From: Phycisphaeraceae bacterium
Lineage (GTDB): Bacteria > Planctomycetota > Phycisphaerae > Phycisphaerales > UBA1924
Assembly: GCA_019636515.1 (NCBI GenBank)
Contig: JAHBXI010000001.1
Span: forward strand, 310,001 to 374,000
Direction: 5' to 3'
DNA: 64,000 nucleotides
The first letter of the stretch is position 1, and each line of letters opens with the position of its first letter. The notes beneath the pieces were generated by a model. It made no database searches and was not told the DNA's origin. It was given only the letters and a program-made list of their open reading frames with translations. Below, piece after piece: positions 26,079 to 34,300 of this stretch. The position numbers and the translations under genes were made by a program.

Positions 26079-27086
26079 ATGATCCCCCTGATCCTCCGAA
26101 GGCTCGCCCAGTTGCCACTCATCCTCGCGGTGATCTACACCCTCACCCTCGCGCTCGCCTGGGCCGCCCCGGGAAACCCGATCGAACGACCCGAAGGACG
26201 ACGGCCGCCCCCGGAGGTCGAACTGGCCATGAAACGCCAGTACAACCTCGAGAGTTTCTGGTCGTTTTACTTCAGTTATCTCGACAACGCGACGGGACTG
26301 CGATTCGCACGCGAGTCCCTGCGAAATCAACCCTCCGCCGACTCCCTCAATCCCGGCCCGACGCCCGACGCCCGCCCCGATCGCCCCGTCTTCGACCTCG
26401 GGCCATCGCTTCAATACCGCGACCGCCGCGTCAACGAGATCATCGCCGAGTCGTTGCCCATCTCCGTCCGCCTGGGACTCCTGTCGATCCTGCTCGCCCT
26501 GGTGATCGGCCTGGCCGCGGGGATCGCCGGGGCCTGGCGCCCCGGCTCGCTGCTTGACGCCTCCACGCTGGGCGTCGCCCTCGTGGGCATCAGCCTCCCC
26601 ACGTTCGTCATCGGCACGGCGCTGCTGCTGGTCTTCCCGGTCTGGCTCGGCCTGGGCCGCGTCGGTCCCCCGCGAGGGCCGGCCGACCTCCTCCTCCCCG
26701 CCCTGACCCTCAGCCTCCCCACCGCCGCGTACATCGCCCGCCTGACACGCATGGGAATGATCGATCAGTTCTCATCGGATCACGTGCGAACCGCCCGCGC
26801 CAAGGGCCTCCCCGAATCGGCGGTCATCCTCCGCCACGCCCTGCGCAACGCGATGATGCCCGTGGTCAGTTTCCTGGGTCCCGCCACGGCGGCAGCCCTG
26901 ACCGGCTCGTTCGTCGTGGAACGCGTCTTTTCAGTCCCGGGGCTGGGCCAGCACTTCGTCAGCGCGGTCCAGAACAAGGATCTTTTCCTCATTATCGGCG
27001 TGGTCATGATCTACGCCACCATGCTCGTGCTCTTCAACCTCGCCGCCGACCTGATGCACCGCTGGCTCGACCCCCGGATCGCCTGA
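26079..27086 (+). CDS. Oligopeptide/dipeptide-type ABC transporter permease (OppB/DppB family)
   Basis: Inner-membrane permease of 335 residues. An N-terminal membrane segment and PGNP motif are followed by a periplasmic loop that is longer than usual by about 35 Pro/Asp/Arg-rich residues. About five more membrane segments come next. The cytoplasmic coupling loop is DHVRTARAKGLPESAVILRH with HALRNAMMPVV, which contacts the ATPase. No second permease, ATPase or binding-protein gene adjoins it, so its partners must be elsewhere or lost. It starts 3 bp after the HAD gene. Confidence 0.9.
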   Translation: MIPLILRRLAQLPLILAVIYTLTLALAWAAPGNPIERPEGRRPPPEVELAMKRQYNLESFWSFYFSYLDNATGLRFARESLRNQPSADSLNPGPTPDARPDRPVFDLGPSLQYRDRRVNEIIAESLPISVRLGLLSILLALVIGLAAGIAGAWRPGSLLDASTLGVALVGISLPTFVIGTALLLVFPVWLGLGRVGPPRGPADLLLPALTLSLPTAAYIARLTRMGMIDQFSSDHVRTARAKGLPESAVILRHALRNAMMPVVSFLGPATAAALTGSFVVERVFSVPGLGQHFVSAVQNKDLFLIIGVVMIYATMLVLFNLAADLMHRWLDPRIA

Positions 27087-27091
27087 TTCAT

Positions 27092-27151
27092 CACGTGGGT
27101 TCCGACAAGCAGGTTCCGCCAAAAGTGGGTTCCGACACGTGGGTTCCGACA
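27092..27151. repeat. Short direct repeats of GTGGGTTCCGACA
   Basis: Between oppB and purQ the phrase GTGGGTTCCGACA occurs three times (within 27093-27107, 27123-27137 and 27138-27151), with a degenerate fourth copy, GCAGGTTCCGCCA, at 27109-27121. Spacing is irregular, about 14-16 bp per unit. Both genes flanking it end here (convergent), so it may be a short interspersed repeat or part of a termination region. Confidence 0.75.
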
Positions 27152-27192
27152 CGTCCAGGACCCCGGCGATTCACCCAGCCGCGCTTCCCGCC

Positions 27193-27987
27193 TCACGCCG
27201 CCGCGACGGCGTTGCGGAACATCATCAGCCCGCAGGGGTCCTTCCCCGTCACCGACGTGCCAAGCCGGGTCCAGTACGGATGGCGTGTCCATTCCAAAAA
27301 CCGCTCGGGATGGGGCATCAGGCCGAAGATCCGACCCGTCGCGTCGCAGATCCCCGCCACCGACCCCTGCGACCCGTTGACATCCTCCGTGTACCGCAGC
27401 GCCACGCGCCCCGTGCGCTCAAGGTCCGCCAGCGTGGAAGGCGAATCGGCCGTGAACCGTCCCTCCCCGTGCGCGATCGGAAGCATCAACGAATCCTCGC
27501 GATCCGCCGGATCAAACGCATCCGCAAGCCCCTTCGTCCACACGCAGACCGAATCCAACTCGACCCGCATCCCCACCCAGCGATCGAGGAACCTGGCCCC
27601 ACCATTTTCCGCCAGGGCCACGGACTGCCCCGGACGCGCCGCGGGCCACGGCTCGCCCACGCCAGGCCCGGGCAGCAGGCCCACCTGCGCCATCACCTGG
27701 AAGCCGTTGCACGCCCCGATCATCGGAACACCACGCTCGGCGGCCCGACGAAGAGCCGGCCACAGCGATTCCCGCAGACGCATCGCCAGGATCCGGCCCG
27801 ACCCGACATCGTCCCCGTAACTGAAACCGCCGGGAAATCCCACCAGCCGCGCTTCGTCCAGCAACGAAGGCTCACGGGCCAGCGCTTCGACGTGAAAAAG
27901 CCGCGCCCGGGCGCCGGCCATTTCAAACGCACGGCACATCTCCACGTCGCAGTTGGTCCCCGCGGAACGGATCACGATCGCGATCAT
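27193..27987 (-). CDS. purQ: Phosphoribosylformylglycinamidine synthase, glutaminase subunit PurQ
   Basis: Glutamine amidotransferase that supplies ammonia to PurL in the fourth step of purine synthesis. The 264-residue protein has the class-I triad: Cys93 in MIGACNGFQ, plus His and Glu in LMPHPERF near residue 235. FPGGFSYGDDVGSGRI and LPIAHGEGRF are PurQ signatures. The start at 27987 (MIAIVIRSAGTNCD) matches the family. purL and purS are not adjacent, so the gene stands alone, converging on oppB. Confidence 0.92.
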   Translation of the reverse strand: MIAIVIRSAGTNCDVEMCRAFEMAGARARLFHVEALAREPSLLDEARLVGFPGGFSYGDDVGSGRILAMRLRESLWPALRRAAERGVPMIGACNGFQVMAQVGLLPGPGVGEPWPAARPGQSVALAENGGARFLDRWVGMRVELDSVCVWTKGLADAFDPADREDSLMLPIAHGEGRFTADSPSTLADLERTGRVALRYTEDVNGSQGSVAGICDATGRIFGLMPHPERFLEWTRHPYWTRLGTSVTGKDPCGLMMFRNAVAAA

Positions 27988-28070
27988 CTTCACGGGCCAA
28001 GCATAGGACCTCCCCAACGCCCATCCCCCCACCACCGCTTCTATACTGCCACCTTTCCACAGGAGGAGCC

Positions 28071-29417
28071 ATGCCCGCGGTGCATCCTTTCCACGCGATC
28101 CAGTACCACGGCGGCGCCGGCGATGTGTCCCGCTTCATCGCCCCTCCGTACGACGTGCTCGACCTTGCCGCCAAGGCGCGACTGCTCTCCCACGACCCCT
28201 TCAACGTCGTGGGCATCGACCTGCCGCACGTGCCCGCCAGGCAACTCGGACCCCGCGAGACCTACGAAGCCGCCGGATCCCGCTTCGAAAGCATGCTGGC
28301 CGAGGGGATCCTCACGAAGCGTTCAACGCCCGCCATGTTCGCCTACCGACAACGCTTCACGTTCTCCTCCGCGACGCACGAACGTCTTGGGATGGCCTGC
28401 GCCCTCGATATCGCTCCCTTCGGGCCGCGCGACGGCGGCGGCATCCTCCCCCACGAAGAGACCTTCTCGGGACCCAAGGAAGACCGCTTCGCCCTCATGC
28501 GAGCCACCCGCGCCCAACTCTCCCCCATTTTCGGGCTCCACGCCGATGAGCAAGGCACCGCCGTCCAACTCCTCCGATCCATCGTTTCGTCCCGCCCCGC
28601 CGACCTCACCGCCCGGATGGCCGACGACGTGCTGCACGAGGTCTGGACCGTCGAGGACCCCGCCGCCATCACCGCGTACTCCAACGCCCTGGCGGGGCAG
28701 GATGTCTTCATCGCCGACGGACACCACCGCTACACCACCGCCCTCAACTATCTGCGTGAACTCGAAGCCGCCGGCGCACTCCACCAGCACCACCCCGCCC
28801 GGCGATGCATGGCCGTCCTGGTCGGCATGTCGGATCCGGGGCTGGTCATCGGGCCGACGCACCGCGTCCTGGGCGGCATGGAGACCTACACCATCGACCG
28901 GTTCCTCCAGGCACTCGCGCCTTTCGCCCAGGTCGCCGAGGGACCCACCCACCTGATCGAGATCGAACGCGCGATGACCCAGGCCGCCGCCGATGCCAAC
29001 GGCCGCAACGTCCTGGGGCTTATCGACTTCAGGACTCACACCAGTTTTGTCGCCACCCTCCGCGACCCCGATCCCCTCGCCGCCGACTGCCCCGACAAGC
29101 CACGCGAATGGCGGACCCTCGACGTCGCCGTCATCCAGCACCTGATCGTCCGCCGCATCTGTGAACCGACCCTCAACGGCGGACGCCCCGTCACGTGGGC
29201 CTTCCCGCACTCGGTCGATGAGGCACTCGACATCGGCAAGGGCCGCGAGACCGGGGCCGGCGGCGGGGCCGGGTTTGCCCAACTCGCCGTGATCGTCCGC
29301 CCAACGCCGCTGGAGGCGGTACGGGCCGTGAGCAAGGCCGGACAACTCATGCCCCAGAAGTCAACCTTCTTTTACCCCAAACTCGCCACCGGGCTGTTCA
29401 TCAACCCCGTCGGCTGA
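28071..29417 (+). CDS. DUF1015 family protein
   Basis: A 448-residue cytoplasmic protein of a widespread uncharacterised family. Diagnostic segments are the N-terminal RFIAPPYDVL, the central FIADGHHRYTTALNY with a conserved Asp-Gly-His-His, and the late ending MPQKSTFFYPKLATGLFINP. No transport or membrane signals are seen. AGGAGGAG lies 4 nt before the ATG. It is divergent from purQ (83 bp). In many genomes this family lies near serine-synthesis genes, but nothing of that kind is here. Molecular function is unknown to me. Confidence 0.88.
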   Translation: MPAVHPFHAIQYHGGAGDVSRFIAPPYDVLDLAAKARLLSHDPFNVVGIDLPHVPARQLGPRETYEAAGSRFESMLAEGILTKRSTPAMFAYRQRFTFSSATHERLGMACALDIAPFGPRDGGGILPHEETFSGPKEDRFALMRATRAQLSPIFGLHADEQGTAVQLLRSIVSSRPADLTARMADDVLHEVWTVEDPAAITAYSNALAGQDVFIADGHHRYTTALNYLRELEAAGALHQHHPARRCMAVLVGMSDPGLVIGPTHRVLGGMETYTIDRFLQALAPFAQVAEGPTHLIEIERAMTQAAADANGRNVLGLIDFRTHTSFVATLRDPDPLAADCPDKPREWRTLDVAVIQHLIVRRICEPTLNGGRPVTWAFPHSVDEALDIGKGRETGAGGGAGFAQLAVIVRPTPLEAVRAVSKAGQLMPQKSTFFYPKLATGLFINPVG

Positions 29418-29486
29418 ACCACGCCCGCCGCCCGCCGAAAGCCCCCCCACCCCAGGCCCGCCCCAAACCACAGGCCAGGCCACGCC

Positions 29487-31106
29487 TCACACAGGTGTCA
29501 GACCCCCCTCGCGGGCCAGCGCTCGCGCGATGCGAGCCGCCTGGGCACGTAGCGACGATCGTTCGCGCCCCGTCATCGACGCCGTCTCATCCACGACCTG
29601 AACCAGCGCCCGCTTCCCGTCCACGCGAAGCACCGATTCCACCGCGGCGGGGTCTCCACCGCACACCGGACGGCCCGATCGGCCCGTCGCGTCGTCGGTG
29701 CCGCCGATCGTCACCGTCGCCTCCACCGCCCTCCACGCCCCATCCCGCGGGGCCATGCGCTGCAGCACCCGGACATCGGGCGCGACTCGCCACCGCCCCG
29801 CCAGAACCCCCTCGTCACGATGATCGGCCTCGACCGCGGCGACCGCGGCGCGACCGTCCAGACCCCTGGCCACATCCACCGCCCCGGAGTCAATCCACGC
29901 CGTCTCCATCGAATCAAACTCAAAGAACGCCGGACGCGCCCGACGCACCACCATCGCCCCGTACGAGATCCGTTCGATCCCCAGCGACCCGTAGTGCTTC
30001 ATCCAGCGGTCAAAGCGATCGGCGAACATCGCCTCGCTCCACCCGGGTGTTCCGGACTCGGTATGGCGTATCCACATCGACGCGTACTCGTCAACCCGTT
30101 GCGTGTCGGTCCTGAGAACCCACGCCTGCATCCCGGGCGGCGCCCACGACGACAACCGGCCCGAACCGTCATCCCCCTCCCCGTGCGACCAGTTCACGAG
30201 CATCACCAGCACCCCGTCGTCCCGAAGAACTCCCGGCGCGTGCCGCGCGATCCACGAGCAGAACTCGTCCCCATGCCCCCGCGCTCCACCCGCCTCGGGA
30301 CGCCGCGCGCCATCTCGGTACACCTGCCCGGTCTCCGGAGAGATCACAAACGGCGGGTTCGTCACCACCAGGTCGAACGACTCGCCCGCCACCGGGTCGG
30401 TCATGCTCCCCAGGCGGAACGTCGCGTTGGGCAACCCGTTGAGACGGGCGTTGAAAACCGACATCCCCACCGCCCGCTCGTTCACATCCGTCCCGATCGC
30501 CGACTCGAACGCCCCCGCCATCCGCAGCGCCAGGTACCCGCACCCGCACCCCAGGTCCAGCACCCGCCCCGCCCCCCCACAGGCAGCCCCCGCCGAGCCA
30601 TCTCTCACCGAACCACCGCCTCCCCGTCGTCCCTTCGCCGCGCCCCGGGCCAGTTTGCCAAGCGCTGCGCTGCTCCGACCCACCCCCATCACGTGGTCGA
30701 ACTCGCGAGCGATCTCCCCCGAGGTACGCCTGGAAAAATCCGCCGCGAGAACCAGGTCCTCGTACGGCACCAGCGCGACCGTCGCCCGCACAAGAGATGG
30801 ATCCAGTGGATCGCTCTCGATCAGCCCCGCCCGGGCGGCCTCGCCCAGGCCAACCGGATCGAGCGCCCTCTCCGCCGCGCCCGCCTCCACCGACGCCCCC
30901 CCGATGAACAGCCGCACCATCGTGCTCAGCGGCAGACCGTCGGCCGTGCGCCGCATCAGCAAAGGGCCGCTCGAAATGTCCACGAACCCCCCGGCCCCGA
31001 TCCCCAGCACCCGCTTCAGACCCGCGTGGTCGTACCCACGCCGAGCCAGGGCCTCGCGCAAAGTCTCGGCAACGTCGGGTTGGATTCGCCGGATCACGTC
31101 GCCCAC
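29487..31106 (-). CDS. SAM-dependent methyltransferase with NPPF motif
   Basis: Class-I methyltransferase of about 540 residues. Motif I is VLDLGCGCGYLALRMA, followed by GTDVNERAVGMSVFNA. The catalytic motif is VVTNPPFVIS, seen in enzymes that methylate amide or base nitrogens (PrmC/HemK, RsmC and similar). The N-terminal 180 residues resemble the substrate-binding part of such proteins and the C-terminal 200 are unassigned. The target cannot be named. The frame stays open upstream through the tRNA-Pro gene, so the start must lie below 31141. GTG 31106 is the first candidate and GTG 31097 an alternative; neither has a clear ribosome-binding site. Confidence 0.8.
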   Translation of the reverse strand: MGDVIRRIQPDVAETLREALARRGYDHAGLKRVLGIGAGGFVDISSGPLLMRRTADGLPLSTMVRLFIGGASVEAGAAERALDPVGLGEAARAGLIESDPLDPSLVRATVALVPYEDLVLAADFSRRTSGEIAREFDHVMGVGRSSAALGKLARGAAKGRRGGGGSVRDGSAGAACGGAGRVLDLGCGCGYLALRMAGAFESAIGTDVNERAVGMSVFNARLNGLPNATFRLGSMTDPVAGESFDLVVTNPPFVISPETGQVYRDGARRPEAGGARGHGDEFCSWIARHAPGVLRDDGVLVMLVNWSHGEGDDGSGRLSSWAPPGMQAWVLRTDTQRVDEYASMWIRHTESGTPGWSEAMFADRFDRWMKHYGSLGIERISYGAMVVRRARPAFFEFDSMETAWIDSGAVDVARGLDGRAAVAAVEADHRDEGVLAGRWRVAPDVRVLQRMAPRDGAWRAVEATVTIGGTDDATGRSGRPVCGGDPAAVESVLRVDGKRALVQVVDETASMTGRERSSLRAQAARIARALAREGGLTPV

Positions 31107-31140
31107 TCGAAATCGAGCCGCGAAGCCTGGAACGCAACAA

Positions 31141-31214
31141 TCAGGGTGACAGGATTTGAACCTGCGACCTTGTGGACCCAAACCACACGCTCTACCAAAC
31201 TGAGCTACACCCTG
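31141..31214 (-). tRNA. tRNA-Pro (anticodon TGG)
   Basis: A complete cloverleaf on the minus strand: acceptor CAGGGTG/CACCCTG with the C1-G72 pair typical of bacterial tRNA-Pro, D-arm GCTCAGTTTGGTAGAGC, anticodon stem TGTGG/CCACA with loop TTTGGGT (anticodon TGG), T-arm GCAGGTTCAAATCCTGT and discriminator A. CCA is not encoded. It ends 34 bp before the methyltransferase start and may share a transcript with it. Confidence 0.95.
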
Positions 31215-31349
31215 CCGACCCGATCGTAGTCCGCGCGACCCGCCACCGCCCGCGGTCAACCGCCGCCACCACGCCCCGGCGGCCATGCCCCGGCGACCAC
31301 GCGCCAGGCACCGCTCGCCGGCGCGCCGCGGACCCGCTCCATCCCTCCA

Positions 31350-34300
31350 TCACATCGGAACCTCGCGGAAGAACACGATCCTCGGCCGCTCGCCCGTGCG
31401 CGTGACCGCCGACCGATCAACGACCATCACGTACCGGCGCTGGACCGACGGCACCATCGGCGTGTTCATCCCAAGCCCGCGGACGTCGGTGCTCTTGAAC
31501 CCGGCCACCACGAACCACACCGCGAAGAAATCGCTCCGCGCCGAGACCGAGTTCAACGCCGCGTTGGCGATCAGAACCTTGTCCTCGAACACCTCGTAGT
31601 CCGTCCGCACCGCGTTCATGTCCGAGTAGTCGAGCGAGCCGACACCCTTCTCCGCCGCGTTGATGCGCGACTGACCCCCCGTGTGCAGGCTCCCCACGTC
31701 CCAGCCCATGAAGTCGATGTTGGACGAGTCACGCGGCGAAACCGTCGCCGCCGTATTCCCCGGCAACAGGAAACGACGCGTCGCCCCGAGGATCTCTCCC
31801 GCCGACACCAGCCCGACCTGCTCGCGGATCCCGCGGAAGTCCGAACGGCCGCCTCGCCCGTTGAAGTTCACCTCGTTGGTCAGGTCCGAGAGCGGATCCC
31901 CGCCGACCGTCCGGTCGTCAAACGCCAGCGTCGGCCCCGGGCTTGACAGATTCGCCGGGTCGCGCTGACGCCGCACCCACGACTTGTCGCGGTACGAGGC
32001 GATCGTCGCCGCAAGATCCACCGATCCATCCAGCCGGGAGTTGTTCCCGCCCTGGTTGGTCCACCACCACCCAAACCCGGTCGTCGATTCCCCCGTCGGG
32101 TTCAGCATCGGCAGCACCCGGAGCACCGACAGCGGCGCCGTCGAGATGTTCACCGTCCCGAACTGCGGCTTGACCAGGCTCGGAACGCCCACCAGCGACG
32201 TGAACTGCTCGATCACCGCCATCGCCGGGCTGATCCCAAGCGAAACATCCTCGCGCTGCGCCGCCGTCGGGGGCGTGTACACCCCGTCGGCGTTGCGATC
32301 CACGAACGGCACGAACGGGGAAAGCACCCGCGTCGCCGGGCTGGGGTTGGCCGGATCGCCGTACGAAGGCCCGATCACCAGACGACCGGCATCCGTCGCC
32401 GGGTACACCGGGGGAGAGGCCGTCGGAGAGGCCTCCCCGAATCCGCTGTACAACTTCCACCTCGCGCTGGCGGCCAGCACCGTGTTGTTGTGCTCGTAGT
32501 TGAGCGCCAGCGCCCACGCCTCCGAGAGCGTCAGCCACCGCTCGTCGAGTTGCGCCGCCGTCGCCGCGGGCATGTCCGCCGCACGGAACGAGAACTGCGG
32601 CCCGATCGCCAGCGGCAGCAGCACGTCCGCCCCTCGCATCGTCGAGGTCTTCTTGGTCGCCCACAGCAGCGGGCGGATCGAATCGAACGACCGGCTGTAC
32701 TGCGGCTCGTCGGGCATCCCCGCCGCGCCGTCCTGCAGGTCCTCCCCGCTGGCGTCCTTGGCCAGCACCTGCCATTGCGAAGGCGCGTTGCCAAGTGTGT
32801 TGAACAGCGGCAAAGAGTTCACCATCGGGTCAACCGCGAACGCTTGCTTGCCGAACCACGAGTCACGCCCGTCGAACGCGCTGTTCGACTCCTTGTACAG
32901 GATGTGCGCCCCACCCATGTTCTGGTAGTCGCGCAGCGAGACGTCGAATTTCACATTCCCGGCCTCGATCTCGTAGGTCCGAACCGCCGTGTTCGAGAGC
33001 GAGCCGCTCCCAAACGCGCTCTCCACGCAGTACGCCGGCAAAAGGCCCGTCCTCTCGATCTGGTTCCCCGCCTCGTCCCCGCGACGGTTCACCAGCCCCG
33101 CGAACGTGAACGTCATGCCCGACGCCCGGTTGTCGTTGCGGGCGTTTCGAAGTTCGATCGGGTCGGAAGTCCAGTCCCAACCGCGCGAGCCGACCACCTT
33201 GTTAAAACCAGTCCCAACCGGGTGACGCCACGTTGAACCGCCGTTGGGGTCGCGCAGGCGGTCCACCAGGAGGTCGTTGGCCAGGTTCTGTTCAGGCACG
33301 CTCGCGTACGTCGCCGGCAGGTCCGGGTTCTCCGCGCTCGAGTCCCACCTCTCGTTGGCGTTGCCCAGCGACGCGTCGTAGGGATCACGCATCGCCCGCC
33401 ACAGGCGGACAAGGCCCGTCGAGCCCGTCGGGTTCGTCGTGTCGCGCGACGTGATGTCCACGAGCGTCGTCGAGGTCAGCGGGATCGCCGCCCCCGTCAC
33501 CGGGTTGAACTGCTCCACGAACGTCGGCTTGCCCGAGAACGAAGCCCCCGACAACTGCGTCGAGAGCCACTCCTTGAAGTACCGCGCCGGATCCCCGTCG
33601 CTGGAAACCGGCAGCGCCACCGCCCCCTCGGCCGTGTCCTGGGAGTTGCGCATCCGAGACTCGATCACGTCCAGCGGCAGGCTCGTGAAGTAGAACACCC
33701 GGGACTCCGAAGGGCCCAGCGTCACCGACACAGGCCCGTCATCGGTCAGGATGTCCGGTGTCCCCGCGTCGCTCCACTGCGCCAGGCGGTAATAACGGCC
33801 CGCGTACTCCAGGTAGTAATCGAAGCGTGTCCGCGTCGCCGCCCACACCGCCTGGTTCGGATCGGTCGCGCTGGGAGTGAACTTGATCTCGCCCCCCAGC
33901 GTGATGCTCTGCTGGAACGGGTTGACCACCTGCACCGCGAACACCTCGCCCAGGTAATCCGAGTTGGCGATCGTGCGGTCGCCCTGGATCTCGACCTCCG
34001 GCGCCCCCGTCGGGAACCCGATCTCGTACGTCTTTGAGTCGGCCGGGTCGTTCGTCCCCTTCGAGTCCGTGTAGATCGAAAAACTCGCCGCCGCCGTGAT
34101 GAACGGCTGGGGAGTCACCCCGTACACGTTCACCGCGTCCGCCGAGACCCGCATCCCCATCGGGTCGGCCCCCGTCGCCGAAAGACGCGAGGCGTCGAGC
34201 GCCCCACGACGCGAGGAGTACGGCCACGCCGACCACTTGTACTGCCGGTCCCTCCACGGCTTGGGAAGGCCCGACACGAGGTCGCCGTTCAGGTTCCCGA

